A DNA stretch of 64,000 nucleotides from Spiribacter sp. 2438 (GCF_009676705.1 NZ_CP046046.1:930001-994000); one strand, 5' to 3'. Counted from the stretch's first letter, positions 21,640 to 32,122 are shown. Program-made: numbers and translations. The notes: generated by a model from the letters alone, not told the origin.

Positions 21640-23931
21640 CTAGAAAAATGCTCCGATGGTGAATTGGAAGAACTGGGTGTCATCGCCGGACTCGGCGTTC
21701 AGGGGTTCCGCAATGCTCATCGTCAGCGGCCCGACGGGAGAATAGTAAATCAGGCCCAGGCCGGCCGCGAATCGCATGTCACTGACGGAAACGCTGTCGA
21801 ATTCGTCAACCGTCGATCGATCCAGATCCCACACCTGGCCGCCATCAATGAAAACACTGGCCCGCAGGTTGCCACCGTCGTCCTCCATTGAGAACGGGAA
21901 GCGCAATTCCGAGCGGCCAAGAATCCGGAAATTGCCGCCGACGGACTCGTTATCCTCATCCTTAGGTCCCAGGGAGTTGCGGCGGTAACCCCGCACGGTA
22001 CGAATGCCGCCGGCAAAGAAGTTCTCGTAGAAGGGCATGACCTCGGTGCCGCCGTAGCCACTGCCGTAGGACAGATCACCGTCCAGCACCAGTGTGAAGC
22101 GATCGCTCAGGGCAAAATAGCGTGCCTGCTCGTAACTCGCCCGGTAGTAAGTCAGGTCGGAGACCTCCGGGAGGGCAACATCAAACCGCAGTCGCTGACG
22201 GGCACCGTCGGTGGCGAATATGGCCCGGTCCCGTGTATCCCGGGTCCAGAACACGCTGGTTCGAATGGCCCGATTGCGGGAGCCCTCACGGTCAATTTCG
22301 TTGCGCAGGTAAGCGGTGGCGTCCGAAGGCAGATCGATATCGGTTTCGTCAAACTCCAGGTCCGCACCCACCCGATCATTGCTGGTCACCGGAATGCGAT
22401 AACCGTAGCTGAAAGTGGCCTGTTGGAGCCCATAGTCGGTGAGGTCGCGCTCACCCGCATCCCGGTCGCGGTAGGCCAGTGCAAAGCGCCGGTCAATGCC
22501 GCTTCGGGTGTGGTTGCGATCCAGGTAGCTGATCCGGTAGAGCGTGTCGGAGTCGTCGCTGTTGGCCACGAACTCCGCCCGGTCCCCCGTGCCCAGGACA
22601 TTATCCTGCTGGAGACCCAGGTTGAGGATCACGCCCTGATCACTGCCGAAGCCAACACCGGCGGTCAGGCTCCCGGAGAGCCGTTCAGTGGTCTCAACCT
22701 CCACATCGACCTGATCGTCGGTGCCGGGCACCTGGGGCGTACTGATTCGCACATCCCCGAAAAAGCCGGTCCTCCCCAGGCGTCGTTCCGATTCTCTGAG
22801 GTCGGTGGTGGAGAGCCAGCTCCCCTCAAGCTGGCGCATTTCGGTTCGGATGACGTCATCCCGAGTGGTCTCGTTGCCGGTGATACGGACCCGGCGGACA
22901 TAGACCCGGCTGGCGGGGTCAACGAAGAAGGTCAGGTCCACCGCCCGATCCGCTTCGCGGATTTCGGGGACCGGGTTGATTCTCGCGAACGCATAGCCCT
23001 GTTCGCCCAGCTTGTCGCGAAGGGCTGACACCGTCCGGGTGATGCCCCGCTGGGTGTAAATGTCGCCTGACCGGACCTCCAGCAGCTCGCGAAGCTCCGC
23101 CTCACTGAAAATGAGTTCACCGGCCAGCGACACGTCGCCCACGGTGTACTGCGGCCCCTCATCCACGTTGACCGTGATATGGATGCGCTGTCGATCTGGA
23201 CTGATCGTTACCTGAGTGGTCTCGATGTCAAAACCGGCATAACCCCGGTCCCGATAGAAGGCCCGCAGGCTGTCCAAATCCGCAGAAAGTCTCTCGCGGG
23301 AGTAGCGATCGCGATCGGAGAGGAACGCCCACCAGGGACGCGGGCCCATGCGGAACTGATCACGCAGGATTTCGTCCGAGAAACTCTCGTTGCCAATAAA
23401 GCGGATCGGCTGGACCGAAGCCGGCTCACCCTCTTCAATATCGATGCGGATGCTGACGCGGTTGCGTGGCAGCGGCGACACGGTACTTTCGATGGAGACA
23501 TCGTAATAGCCACGGGCGAAGTACTGCTGCTCCAGCTCCCGTTCAATGCGCTCCAGCAGCGGCCGCTCGAAGCTCTGACCCTCCCCCAGGCCCGTGTCTC
23601 GAAGGCCCTCCCTCAAGCGGTCACTGTCGAGTTCGTCGTTGCCGGTAAACTCAATCTGGGAAATGGCCGGGCGTTCCTCCACGGCGATGATGAGCGTATT
23701 GCCGTCCCGCAGCACCCGAACATCATCAAAAAAACCGGTATCGAACAGCGAGCTGACTGCATCCGCCGTGGCGGCTGCGTCGACCTCATCGCCGGGCTCC
23801 AGCGGCAGGTAGTTGAGAACGGTGCCCTCGGCAATCCGCTCCAGCCCCCGAATCCGGATTTCTTCGACGGTGAACGCATCGGCCACCGTGGCAACGGCCA
23901 GAAGCGCCAGGCCCGCTAATGTTTTTCGCAT
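21640..23931 (-). CDS. bamA: Outer membrane protein assembly factor BamA
   Basis: BamA is the core of the BAM insertase. The 763-residue protein has a signal peptide ending near residue 19 (VADA), five POTRA domains over roughly residues 20-420, and a C-terminal 16-strand barrel with NSLGPKDEDNESVGGN and the terminal beta-signal FQFTIGAFF. The order rseP-bamA-skp-lpxD is conserved. The barrel loops are strongly acidic, in keeping with a saline habitat (inference). Confidence 0.97.
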   Translation of the reverse strand: MRKTLAGLALLAVATVADAFTVEEIRIRGLERIAEGTVLNYLPLEPGDEVDAAATADAVSSLFDTGFFDDVRVLRDGNTLIIAVEERPAISQIEFTGNDELDSDRLREGLRDTGLGEGQSFERPLLERIERELEQQYFARGYYDVSIESTVSPLPRNRVSIRIDIEEGEPASVQPIRFIGNESFSDEILRDQFRMGPRPWWAFLSDRDRYSRERLSADLDSLRAFYRDRGYAGFDIETTQVTISPDRQRIHITVNVDEGPQYTVGDVSLAGELIFSEAELRELLEVRSGDIYTQRGITRTVSALRDKLGEQGYAFARINPVPEIREADRAVDLTFFVDPASRVYVRRVRITGNETTRDDVIRTEMRQLEGSWLSTTDLRESERRLGRTGFFGDVRISTPQVPGTDDQVDVEVETTERLSGSLTAGVGFGSDQGVILNLGLQQDNVLGTGDRAEFVANSDDSDTLYRISYLDRNHTRSGIDRRFALAYRDRDAGERDLTDYGLQQATFSYGYRIPVTSNDRVGADLEFDETDIDLPSDATAYLRNEIDREGSRNRAIRTSVFWTRDTRDRAIFATDGARQRLRFDVALPEVSDLTYYRASYEQARYFALSDRFTLVLDGDLSYGSGYGGTEVMPFYENFFAGGIRTVRGYRRNSLGPKDEDNESVGGNFRILGRSELRFPFSMEDDGGNLRASVFIDGGQVWDLDRSTVDEFDSVSVSDMRFAAGLGLIYYSPVGPLTMSIAEPLNAESGDDTQFFQFTIGAFF

Positions 23932-23944
23932 GTGCTGCTGGTCT

Positions 23945-25312
23945 CTATCCCCCGCTGGTAAGCAGACGGAGGATATCGTTATAGAACGCCAGCGTCATCA
24001 ACATTAATAGCAGGGCGATACCGATCTGCTGGCCAAACGCCTGAGCCGCCTCTGAAAGCGGACGTCCCCGCACCCACTCAATGAGGTTGTAGAGCAGATG
24101 CCCGCCGTCCAGAACCGGGATGGGCAACAGATTGATGATCCCGAGGCTGATGCTCACGATGGCGAGGAACTTGAGAAAGGGGTTGATCCCCAGGGAGACC
24201 GTTTCTCCGGCGTACTGGGCGATGTTGATCGGGCCACTGAGATTGCGGACCGACGCCTCGCCGATCACCATTTTGGTCAGCACTTCGACGGTCAGAGCCC
24301 CCGCCTGCCAGCTGGAGTCCAGAGCTCGAGGGATCGCGGCGAGGGGACCATGCCGCACCTCCCGGCGCATGTCCTCGAAGGTCCCCTCGGGGATGTCCGG
24401 TGTGACACCCAGCACACCCCGCCGCGCTGCTCCGTCACCGCGGGCCTGCAGGGTAACGGTAACCGTGCGCTCGCCCCTAACCCCGGTAACCACCACTGGC
24501 ACTTCCTCGCCGGGGCGATCGCCAACCGCCTCCACCAAATCCGCCCAGTCCGTGGTGGGCTCGCCGGCGACGCTGAGAATCCGCTCGCCCGACTGCAGGC
24601 CGGCTTCGGCGGCGGCACCGCCCGGCACCAGCTCGTCAATCACCGGGGGGATCTGGGGACGCCACGGCTGGAAGCCGATTCGCTGCAGGGCTTCGCCTTC
24701 CTCATCCAGCAACCGCGCCTGCGACAGGTCCAGAACCCGCTCAAGACGCCGCCCGTCAGGGCGTTCCACAGCCACTTCGACGGCATCCCCGTCCGCCGAG
24801 CGGATAAGAGAAATAATGGCCTGATCCCATGCCTCGACCGTCCGACCATTGACCGCCAGGATCTCGTCGCCCTCCTCGAATCCCGCGGCTTCGGCCGGCG
24901 TGTCCGAGATCACCGGCCCAATCACCGGCTTCATTTCCACGGAGCCCGCCACGGCGATGACCCAGTACGCCAGGATGGCGAGTGCGAAGTTGAACACCGG
25001 GCCCGCCAGAATGATGGCGTTGCGGGCCCAGAGGGGCTTCTGGTTGAAGGCCATGTGACTTTCCGTCGAGGGCACCTCGGACTCGCGCTCATCCAGCATT
25101 TTGACGTAACCGCCCAGCGGAATGGACGCCACCACATATTCGGTGCCGTCCTTGCCAACCCGCTGGATCAGCGGCTTGCCAAAGCCGATGGAGAACCGGA
25201 GCACTTTCACGCCAACGCGGCGGGCCACCCAGAAATGTCCGAATTCGTGAACCGCCACGAGGATCCCGATGGCGAGGAGGAAACCGAGGATATTGATGAG
25301 CCAGCCGATCAT
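23945..25312 (-). CDS. rseP: Site-2 intramembrane metalloprotease RseP
   Basis: RseP cuts anti-sigma factor RseA in the membrane to release sigma-E. The 455-residue protein has HEFGH (H22-H26) in the first membrane helix, GFGKPLIQRVGKDGTEY, two PDZ domains (about residues 125-210 and 220-300) and the C-terminal metal motif PIPVLDGGHLLYNL. Overlaps dxr by ATGA. Confidence 0.96.
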   Translation of the reverse strand: MIGWLINILGFLLAIGILVAVHEFGHFWVARRVGVKVLRFSIGFGKPLIQRVGKDGTEYVVASIPLGGYVKMLDERESEVPSTESHMAFNQKPLWARNAIILAGPVFNFALAILAYWVIAVAGSVEMKPVIGPVISDTPAEAAGFEEGDEILAVNGRTVEAWDQAIISLIRSADGDAVEVAVERPDGRRLERVLDLSQARLLDEEGEALQRIGFQPWRPQIPPVIDELVPGGAAAEAGLQSGERILSVAGEPTTDWADLVEAVGDRPGEEVPVVVTGVRGERTVTVTLQARGDGAARRGVLGVTPDIPEGTFEDMRREVRHGPLAAIPRALDSSWQAGALTVEVLTKMVIGEASVRNLSGPINIAQYAGETVSLGINPFLKFLAIVSISLGIINLLPIPVLDGGHLLYNLIEWVRGRPLSEAAQAFGQQIGIALLLMLMTLAFYNDILRLLTSGG

Positions 25313-26499
25313 GAGTGGTATTGCTCCAGAATGGCCGCCGCCCGCCGACGGGCCGTTTGCTCGTGGGCGATCAGCGAATCCAGATCGTCAAGAGAGTCCT
25401 GGTTCATAGACCCCAGGGTCTCCTCGATGATTCCGGCAATCCGATCGAATGCCAGCCTGTTCGCCAGAAAGGCATCAACGGCCACCTCATTGGCGGCATT
25501 CAGGGCGGCCGTACAGGCCGCCCCGGCAGAAAGCGCCTGTCGCGCCAGGTCCAGGCACGGGAAGCGCGCCGGATCCGGCGCCTCGAATTCCAGCGCTCCC
25601 AACTGCGCAAGATCCAATTCGGCCACACCGGCATCGATCCGATCGGGCCAGGCGAGTGCGTGGGCAATCGGCGTTCGCATATCCGGTAGCCCAAGTTGCG
25701 CCAGCAGCGAGCCATCGCAATAGCGGACCAGGGCGTGAACCAGGCTCTGTGGGTGAACCAGGACCTCAACCCGTTTACCGGAAATACCAAAAAGCCGTGC
25801 GGCCTCAATGACTTCCAGTCCCTTATTCATCATTGTTGCCGAGTCGACGGAAATCTTCCGTCCCATCGACCAGGTGGGGTGGGCGCAGGCTTCATCGACG
25901 GTCACATTCGCCAGCGTGTCCACCGGCCGGGTTCGGAACGGGCCGCCAGAGGCGGTCAGAACCAGCGCGGCAACGCCCTCCAGACTTCGCTGCGCGCCGC
26001 CGGCGCTCCCGAGGCACTGAAACAGCCCATTGTGTTCGCTATCGATGGGCAGCAGGGTCGCACCACTCTCTCTGGCGGCGGCAATGACCAGATCACCCGC
26101 CACCACCAGCGCTTCCTTGTTGGCAATCAGCACCCGTTTTCCGGCACTGGCAGCGGCTAGACAAGACGCCAGCCCGGCGGCGCCGACGATCCCCGCCACC
26201 ACGGTGTCCACCGCGTCACTGGCGGCCACCTCGGCAATGCAGCGCGACCCGGCGAGAACCTCAATGGAGGCACTGGCGCCCAGCGCCGCCTCGAGCTCCC
26301 GCGCGGCCGCCTCGTCAGCCATCACGGCAATTCGGGGCTGGAACTGGTGGCAGAGGGCCGCCATTTTTTGAGTGTTGCCATTGGCGGTCAGCGCCGTGAC
26401 CCGGTAACGCTCCGGGTGTCGCTGCACCACGTCGAGCGTACTTTCGCCGATGGATCCGGTGGCACCCAGAATCGCCAGCCTTTGCAATGGCGCACTCAC
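25309..26499 (-). CDS. dxr: 1-deoxy-D-xylulose 5-phosphate reductoisomerase
   Basis: Dxr makes MEP from DXP using NADPH. The 396-residue protein has the NADPH loop ILGATGSIGESTLDVV at the N terminus, LIANKEALVVAGDL, the substrate segment LLPIDSEHNGLFQCL and the conserved MGRKISVDSATMMNKGLEVIEA. It overlaps cdsA by ATGA. It supplies the substrate used by IspD, encoded at 3306. Confidence 0.97.
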   Translation of the reverse strand: MSAPLQRLAILGATGSIGESTLDVVQRHPERYRVTALTANGNTQKMAALCHQFQPRIAVMADEAAARELEAALGASASIEVLAGSRCIAEVAASDAVDTVVAGIVGAAGLASCLAAASAGKRVLIANKEALVVAGDLVIAAARESGATLLPIDSEHNGLFQCLGSAGGAQRSLEGVAALVLTASGGPFRTRPVDTLANVTVDEACAHPTWSMGRKISVDSATMMNKGLEVIEAARLFGISGKRVEVLVHPQSLVHALVRYCDGSLLAQLGLPDMRTPIAHALAWPDRIDAGVAELDLAQLGALEFEAPDPARFPCLDLARQALSAGAACTAALNAANEVAVDAFLANRLAFDRIAGIIEETLGSMNQDSLDDLDSLIAHEQTARRRAAAILEQYHS

Positions 26500-27329
26500 C
26501 CTTCCAGCACCATGACACCGATCGCCATCACCGGTGCCCCCGCCAGCAGCGCATCAACACGATCAAGGATACCGCCATGACCTGGCAGAACCTGGCCGCT
26601 GTCCTTGGCACCGGCCCATCGCTTGAGGAGGCTCTCGGTCAGGTCACCCACCACCGAAGCGGCTACCACGATGACCCCCAGGAGCATGAGTGCCGGCGTT
26701 GAGGGCAATACCAGGCCCATCCCTCGACCCAGTCCCACGAGGAGCACCAGCAGGCCGACGGCGAGCAAAGCCCCACCGGCCACCCCCTCCCAGGTCTTTT
26801 TCGGGCTCAATGCCGGGGCCAGGGGAACGCGTCCAAAATGCCGGCCGGCGAAGAAAGCGCCGATATCAGCGCCCCAGACCAGCAGGAAACACAGCGTCAG
26901 CCAGAACGGCCCGCTATCCGGTTGGCCATGCAACGCCACCAGACCCAGCCATGCCAGCACCAGCGTGACGGCGCCACTGCCCAATCGGACGTTGCGGCTG
27001 GGGGCTGCCAGATCCGGCTGGCGGGACCGCACCGTGAGCACCGCGAGCATACCGAGCCACCAGGCGCCGGCCGGCAGGGCCCAGGCTTCGATGCCCGCCG
27101 GCCGAGCGGCGCCCAGTGTCCACAAAACCCCGAGGAGCGCACCCACGGCAGCCGCAAAAATAGCCTGGTCATTGCGACGTTTCAGGCCACTGAGCGCTGC
27201 CCACTCCCAGGCGGCCCAGGCACTGATCACGGCCAGGAGCAGCCCCAGCCAGGCGGTTGGTAGTGTCCAGACCAGCAGCAATGCCACCGCAGCCAGTGGA
27301 ACCGCCGTAAGAACCCGCTTTTTAAGCAT
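26496..27329 (-). CDS. cdsA: Phosphatidate cytidylyltransferase
   Basis: CdsA makes CDP-diacylglycerol. This 277-residue polytopic membrane protein has seven or eight hydrophobic segments and the family C-terminal signature KRWAGAKDSGQVLPGHGGILDRVDAL. ATG 27329 (MLKKRVLTAVPLAAVALLL) overlaps the uppS stop by eight bases; the upstream frame to 27602 is antisense-like sequence inside uppS and is not used. Confidence 0.95.
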   Translation of the reverse strand: MLKKRVLTAVPLAAVALLLVWTLPTAWLGLLLAVISAWAAWEWAALSGLKRRNDQAIFAAAVGALLGVLWTLGAARPAGIEAWALPAGAWWLGMLAVLTVRSRQPDLAAPSRNVRLGSGAVTLVLAWLGLVALHGQPDSGPFWLTLCFLLVWGADIGAFFAGRHFGRVPLAPALSPKKTWEGVAGGALLAVGLLVLLVGLGRGMGLVLPSTPALMLLGVIVVAASVVGDLTESLLKRWAGAKDSGQVLPGHGGILDRVDALLAGAPVMAIGVMVLEG

Positions 27330-28065
27330 CGTGCTGGAGATCGTCGGCAGCCCGAACGCCACCGAAACGGCGTTGCCGTCCGGCAAACCACTCAAGGGCC
27401 GCCCGCATTTCGTCCGCGCGAAACGCCGGCCAGAGCACCGGAGTGAAATACATTTCAGTGTAAGCCAGATGCCACAGGAGGAAGTTGCTGATCCGCTGCT
27501 CGCCGCCGGTCCGGATGAAAAGATCCGGGTCGGGCAGATCCCCGAGGCAGATCCCGGACTGCAGCGTCGCTTCGTCAATATCCTCGGGGTCCATGTCGCC
27601 ACGCAGACACGCCTGCGCCAGATGCTTTGCTGCCTGGGTCAGATCCCAGCGGCCGCCGTAGCTGGCCGCGATGTTCAGCTGCATTCGCTGGTTGGAACGG
27701 GTGACCTGCTCAGCCCTGGCACAACGCTCTCGGAGCCGCTCGGAGAGGCGGCTGCGGTCTCCTATGACCTTGAGTCGGATGTCATTTTTGTGGAGGCGAC
27801 CGGTTTCGCGATCCAGCATGCGCATGAACAACTCCATGAGCATGCCCACCTCTGATGGAGGGCGTTGCCAGTTCTCACTGCTGAAGGCAAAAAGCGTCAG
27901 CGCCCTGACCCCTTCCCGGGCACAGGTTTCCACCACCTCCCGGACGGACTCCGCGCCCACTCGGTGCCCCTGGTGCCGGGGTTCACCGTGTTCCTCGGCC
28001 CAGCGCCCATTGCCGTCCATGATGATGGCGACATGCGCGGGGACGGAATTGGTCGTCTCAGTCAT
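27322..28065 (-). CDS. uppS: Undecaprenyl diphosphate synthase
   Basis: UppS builds the C55 carrier lipid for peptidoglycan and LPS. The catalytic Asp is in AIIMDGNGRWAEEHG, followed by HRVGAESVR, FAFSSENWQRP and the C-terminal DLFIRTGGEQRISNFLLWH. ATG 28065 has GGGGTG six bases upstream and gives 247 residues; an in-frame GTG at 28074 lacks room for a ribosome site. Confidence 0.96.
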   Translation of the reverse strand: MTETTNSVPAHVAIIMDGNGRWAEEHGEPRHQGHRVGAESVREVVETCAREGVRALTLFAFSSENWQRPPSEVGMLMELFMRMLDRETGRLHKNDIRLKVIGDRSRLSERLRERCARAEQVTRSNQRMQLNIAASYGGRWDLTQAAKHLAQACLRGDMDPEDIDEATLQSGICLGDLPDPDLFIRTGGEQRISNFLLWHLAYTEMYFTPVLWPAFRADEMRAALEWFAGRQRRFGGVRAADDLQHDA

Positions 28066-28092
28066 GTGGTTCACCCCGAGAGCGGATGACCC

Positions 28093-28650
28093 TCACACGG
28101 ACATCAACTCGTCTTCCTTGGCGGCAAGCAGATCATCGATGGCGGCGACGTTCTTGTCGGTCAGTTTCTGGATCCGGTCTTCGCCCTGCTTCTGCTCATC
28201 TTCCGTAATTTCTTTTTCCTTGAGCAACTGCTTGAAGTCGCTATTGGCATCCCGGCGTATATTGCGCACGGCCACCTTGGCCTGTTCACCCTCGGCGCGT
28301 ACGACCTTTACCAGATCCCGGCGCCGTTCCTCCGTCAGCGGAGGGAGCGGGATGCGGATCGTGGTGCCCGCCGTATTGGGGGTGAGCCCGAGGTTCGATT
28401 CGAGAATGGCCTTTTCGACGGTCTGAATCATGCTCTTCTCGAACGGGGTCACCAGCAGGGTGCGAGAGTCACCCACCGCCACCGAGGCCGCCTGGTTCAG
28501 GGGCACTTCGGTGCCATAATAGCTGACGGTTACCTGATCCAGCAGGCTGGTCTGGGCCCGGCCGGTGCGGATTTTCTGAAGATCCTGATTGAGGCTCTCC
28601 ACGCTTTTCTGCATCCGCTGATCGGCATCTTTTGCGATTTCTTCAATCAT
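28093..28650 (-). CDS. frr: Ribosome recycling factor
   Basis: RRF splits post-termination ribosomes together with EF-G. The 185-residue protein has the two-domain pattern: long helices at each end ([19 protein letters not shown] and the C-terminal [19 protein letters not shown]) and the family segments LRTGRA-like [29 protein letters not shown] and RNIRRDAN. Lies between pyrH and uppS, the standard order. Confidence 0.97.
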   Translation of the reverse strand: MIEEIAKDADQRMQKSVESLNQDLQKIRTGRAQTSLLDQVTVSYYGTEVPLNQAASVAVGDSRTLLVTPFEKSMIQTVEKAILESNLGLTPNTAGTTIRIPLPPLTEERRRDLVKVVRAEGEQAKVAVRNIRRDANSDFKQLLKEKEITEDEQKQGEDRIQKLTDKNVAAIDDLLAAKEDELMSV

Positions 28651-28656
28651 GGGCAG

Positions 28657-29376
28657 TTATCCCCGATCCACCCGGGTACCGACGCTCTCGCCTTCGACGA
28701 TGCGCCCGAGCACCCCGGGCTGGTTAATGTCAAAAACCACAATCGGCATGTTTTGATCCCGGCACATGACAATGGCGGTGGCATCCATCACGGACAGGCG
28801 GTCATCCAGGACCTGATCGTAACTCAGACGATCATAGCGCCGGGCGTTGGGATCCAGCACCGGATCCGCGGAATAGACTCCGTCCACTTTGGTGGCCTTG
28901 AGCATGAGATCCGCGCCGATTTCCACGGCCCGCAGACTGGCCGCCGAGTCGGTGGTGAAAAACGGGTTGCCGGTGCCGGCCGCCAGAATGACCACCCGCC
29001 CTTTCTCGAGGTGTCTGACCGCCCGGCGGCGGATGTAATCCTCGCAGACCTGGTTGATCTTGATGGCGGACATCACCCGGGTGAAGACCCCTTCGCGCTC
29101 CAGGGCATCCTGCATGGCGAGACCATTCATGACCGTGGCCAGCATGCCCATGTGGTCTGCGCTGATGCGGTCCATGCCGGCGGCGGCCAGCCCCGCCCCG
29201 CGGAAAATGTTGCCGCCCCCGATGACCAGCGAAACCTGGACACCGCGGTCCACCAGCGCCCGAACCTCCGCGGCCAAACGCCGCAGCACTTCCGGATCGA
29301 TGCCGTAGTCGGCGGTGCCCAGCAGGGCTTCACCGCTGAGCTTGAGCAGAATGCGCTGGTAGACCGGATCAGCCAT
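28657..29376 (-). CDS. pyrH: UMP kinase
   Basis: PyrH phosphorylates UMP to UDP. The 239-residue protein starts [13 protein letters not shown], with the nucleotide segments [31 protein letters not shown] and the [13 protein letters not shown] motif of the amino acid kinase fold. It follows tsf by nine bases. Confidence 0.97.
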   Translation of the reverse strand: MADPVYQRILLKLSGEALLGTADYGIDPEVLRRLAAEVRALVDRGVQVSLVIGGGNIFRGAGLAAAGMDRISADHMGMLATVMNGLAMQDALEREGVFTRVMSAIKINQVCEDYIRRRAVRHLEKGRVVILAAGTGNPFFTTDSAASLRAVEIGADLMLKATKVDGVYSADPVLDPNARRYDRLSYDQVLDDRLSVMDATAIVMCRDQNMPIVVFDINQPGVLGRIVEGESVGTRVDRG

Positions 29377-29385
29377 GGCCAGAAC

Positions 29386-30270
29386 TCAGCCGCCCTTGAT
29401 GGTTGCGGCCACTTCCTCCGCGAAGTTCTCTTCCCGCTTCTCGATGCCCTCGCCCACTTCCAGGCGAGCGAACCGGACAACCCGAGCGCCGCGATCCTTG
29501 AGCAGGGCCTCGACGGTCTGGTCGGGATCCTTCACGAACGGCTGGCCCAGCAGGGTGATTTCCGCGAGCCACTTCCGTAGCCGCCCTTCCACCATTTTCT
29601 CGATGATTTCCTGAGGCTTGCCGGATTCCTGTGCCTGCGCGATGAGGATCTCCCGCTCCTTGGCGGCGCGGTCCTCGGGCACGTCGTCAACACTGACGCA
29701 CACCGGCCGGGAAGCTGCGATGTGCATGCACAGGTCCCGTCCCAGGGACTCATCGCCACCTTCCAGCTCGATTAGCACACCAATGCGGCTGCCATGCAGG
29801 TAATGATGGATCTGGCCGGCTTCGCAGGCATAGCGCTGAAAACGCCGCACCTGGATGTTTTCACCAATGCGGGCCACCAGTTCTTTCTGGGCGGTCTGAA
29901 TGTCTTCGCCGCCCGGCTCCAGCGGCATCGCCAGCAACGCACCGATGTCGGTGGGGTCATCCTCGAGAATGCGGGCCACGACCCTGCCGGCAAATTCCTG
30001 GAAATCGTCGCCGTTGGCGACAAAGTCCGTCTCACTGTTGATCTCGACAATGGCCCCGGTGCGGCCATCTTCACCGATGGATGCCACGACGGCGCCTTCG
30101 GCGGCCACGCGATCAGCCTTCTTGTCGGCCTTGGCGAGGCCACGCTTCCTCATGAATTCGACCGCGGCGTCCATGTCGCCTTCGGTCTCAACCAGCGCCT
30201 TCTTGCACTCCATCATGCCGGCGCCGGTGCGCTCACGCAGCGTTTTAACGTCTTGTGCGGTAATCGCCAT
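29386..30270 (-). CDS. tsf: Elongation factor Ts
   Basis: EF-Ts reloads EF-Tu with GTP. The 294-residue protein has [21 protein letters not shown] at the N terminus and the Tu-binding [15 protein letters not shown]. It is separated from rpsB by 32 bases, as in the usual rpsB-tsf operon. Confidence 0.98.
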   Translation of the reverse strand: MAITAQDVKTLRERTGAGMMECKKALVETEGDMDAAVEFMRKRGLAKADKKADRVAAEGAVVASIGEDGRTGAIVEINSETDFVANGDDFQEFAGRVVARILEDDPTDIGALLAMPLEPGGEDIQTAQKELVARIGENIQVRRFQRYACEAGQIHHYLHGSRIGVLIELEGGDESLGRDLCMHIAASRPVCVSVDDVPEDRAAKEREILIAQAQESGKPQEIIEKMVEGRLRKWLAEITLLGQPFVKDPDQTVEALLKDRGARVVRFARLEVGEGIEKREENFAEEVAATIKGG

Positions 30271-30302
30271 GAATCAATATTCCTCTGTCCTTTGCGGATC
30301 GA

Positions 30303-31148
30303 CTAGCCGTTCGTCTTCGGCGCCTCGGCGGCACTGTCGGCCGGCGCACTGGCTTCCGGGGCTTCAGGAGCCTCGGCTTTGGTCGCGGTCTCCGATTCGG
30401 TGTCGGCGGCGGCTTCATCGGCGGACAGCTCCACGAACTCGTCATCAGCGCCGGTGGCCTGTGAAGTCGCCATGCGGGCATCGACGATGGCATCCGAGGC
30501 ACCGCGGAGGTAAAGCTGGATGGCCCGAATGGCGTCATCATTACCGGGAATCACGTAATCCACTTCGCGAGGACTGTTGTTGGTGTCCACCACAGCAACC
30601 ACCGGAATGCCCAGTTTGCGGGCTTCCTGGACGGCGATTTTCTCGTAGCCGACATCGATGACAAATAGCGCGTCTGGCGGTGTTTCCATGTCGACGATGC
30701 CGCCGAATGCCCGCTCCAGCTTGTCCATCTCCCGCTGCAGGGACAGCACCTCGCGCTTGCCCAGTTTGTCGAAGGTGCCGTCGTTCTTCTGCTCCTGGAG
30801 TTCTTTGAACCGCCGAATGGAGCGCTTCACCGTCCGGAAGTTGGTGAGCATGCCGCCGAGCCAGCGGTGGTTCACGTAGGGCATGCGGCAACGCTGTGCC
30901 TCGTCACGGACCGCATCCCGGGCAGCCCGCTTGGTGCCCACAAACATGATTCGGCCGCCATTGGCCGCCAGACTGCCGAGGTAGTTCAGCGCTTCCTGAT
31001 AGAGCGGCAGGCTCTTTTCCAGATTGACGATGTGGATCTTGTTGCGCTCGCCGAAGATGTAAGGCGCCATCTTCGGGTCCCAGTAACGGGTCTGGTGGCC
31101 GAAATGAACGCCGGCCTCCAGCATCTGTCGCATGGTCACTTTGGCCAT
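30303..31148 (-). CDS. rpsB: 30S ribosomal protein S2
   Basis: S2 of 281 residues, starting [19 protein letters not shown] with [20 protein letters not shown]. The last 40 residues are an acidic, Ala-rich tail ([18 protein letters not shown]) longer than in E. coli S2, a common feature of S2 in proteobacteria with acidic proteomes. ATG 31148 has AAGGAG upstream; the longer frame is leader RNA. Confidence 0.97.
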   Translation of the reverse strand: MAKVTMRQMLEAGVHFGHQTRYWDPKMAPYIFGERNKIHIVNLEKSLPLYQEALNYLGSLAANGGRIMFVGTKRAARDAVRDEAQRCRMPYVNHRWLGGMLTNFRTVKRSIRRFKELQEQKNDGTFDKLGKREVLSLQREMDKLERAFGGIVDMETPPDALFVIDVGYEKIAVQEARKLGIPVVAVVDTNNSPREVDYVIPGNDDAIRAIQLYLRGASDAIVDARMATSQATGADDEFVELSADEAAADTESETATKAEAPEAPEASAPADSAAEAPKTNG

Positions 31149-31159
31149 GGTTGAAGTCT

Positions 31160-31260
31160 CCTTGTATCGGGTTAGGCCTCCATGCACCCGCAGTCGACAA
31201 CCCCCTGGGGGGCACCCCGCCAACCGTGTCGGTGCATGTGTGGAATTTTGATTGCATTGC
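31160..31260 (-). promoter_or_regulatory. Structured rpsB leader, possible S2 autoregulatory site
   Basis: The leader between the promoter and the rpsB ATG folds into a long hairpin on the minus strand: an 8-bp perfect outer stem CATGCACC (31231-31238) with GGTGCATG (31181-31188), a GACA/TGTC pair inside, and a G-run facing a C-run near the loop. In E. coli, S2 represses its own mRNA through a structured leader; a similar role is inferred here from position and structure only. Confidence 0.5.
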
Positions 31261-31275
31261 CCTAAGGGCGCCGCG

Positions 31276-31304
31276 TTTATACCATAGCGGGCTTGCGTGA
31301 ACAA
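31276..31304 (-). promoter_or_regulatory. Predicted sigma70 promoter of rpsB operon
   Basis: On the minus strand TTGTTC (31299-31304) and TATAAA (31276-31281) are separated by exactly 17 bases. It would start a leader of about 120 bases and drive rpsB-tsf and perhaps the whole run to rnhB. Confidence 0.6.
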
Positions 31305-31362
31305 TTTGCGAGCGCGGCGGCTTCACTGCCCAAACCCTTTTCCAAGGCGACTGACTGGCATC

Positions 31363-32121
31363 ATGACCATCTCCCTCAAAACCCCCGACGAAATCGAGGC
31401 AATCCGTGCCGCCGGCCAGCGGGCCGCCGCCGTGCTCGACATGATTGGCGAGCACGTTCGCCCGGGGGTCACCACCGGCGAGCTGGACCGGCTATGCCAT
31501 GAGTACATCGATTCCCTGGGCTGTACACCGGCGCCCCTGAACTACCGCGGTTTCCCAAAGGCCACCTGCATTTCGGTCAACCACGTCATCTGCCACGGGA
31601 TTCCGGGCTCGAAAAAGCTCAAGCGCGGAGACATTCTGAACATTGATGTCACGGTCATCTTCGAGGGCTGGCACGGTGACACCAGCCGCATGTACTACGC
31701 TGGCGAGCCTGGAATCCAGGCACGGCGGGTGGCCGAGGTGGCGCGCGAAGCCATGCAGGCCGGCATTCGGGCTGTGCAACCCGGCGCTCACCTGGGGGAT
31801 ATCGGCCATGCCATTCAAAGCCTCGCCGAGGGGGCGGGCTTTTCCGTCGTCCGCGAGTACTGTGGACACGGCATCGGCCAGGGCTTCCACGAGGAACCTC
31901 AGATCCTGCACTACGGACGGCCGGGGACCGGCATTGAGTTAAAGCCCGGCATGACCTTCACGGTGGAGCCGATGATCAACGCCGGCAAACCTCAGACCCG
32001 CCTGCTGGGAGACCAGTGGACCGTGGTGACCAAGGATCACAGCCTGTCCGCTCAGTGGGAGCATACGGTGGCGGTCACGGCAGGCGGGGTCGACATTCTG
32101 ACCCTGAGCGCTGATCACTGA
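31363..32121 (+). CDS. map: Methionine aminopeptidase, type I
   Basis: Map removes the N-terminal methionine. The 252-residue protein has the metal ligands in ILNIDVTVIFEGWHGDTSR (two Asp), HGIGQGFHEEP (His), FTVEPMIN (Glu) and the final WEHTVAVT (Glu). ATG 31363 fits the family start (MTISLKTPDEIEAIR). Divergent from rpsB and one base upstream of glnD. Confidence 0.97.
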   Translation: MTISLKTPDEIEAIRAAGQRAAAVLDMIGEHVRPGVTTGELDRLCHEYIDSLGCTPAPLNYRGFPKATCISVNHVICHGIPGSKKLKRGDILNIDVTVIFEGWHGDTSRMYYAGEPGIQARRVAEVAREAMQAGIRAVQPGAHLGDIGHAIQSLAEGAGFSVVREYCGHGIGQGFHEEPQILHYGRPGTGIELKPGMTFTVEPMINAGKPQTRLLGDQWTVVTKDHSLSAQWEHTVAVTAGGVDILTLSADH

Positions 32122-32122
32122 C

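Noticed and set aside
24098-25723. 541-codon plus-strand ORF opposite rseP and dxr
   Set aside because: Antisense shadow; low-complexity Arg/Gly/His-rich product, while the minus strand has complete conserved enzymes.
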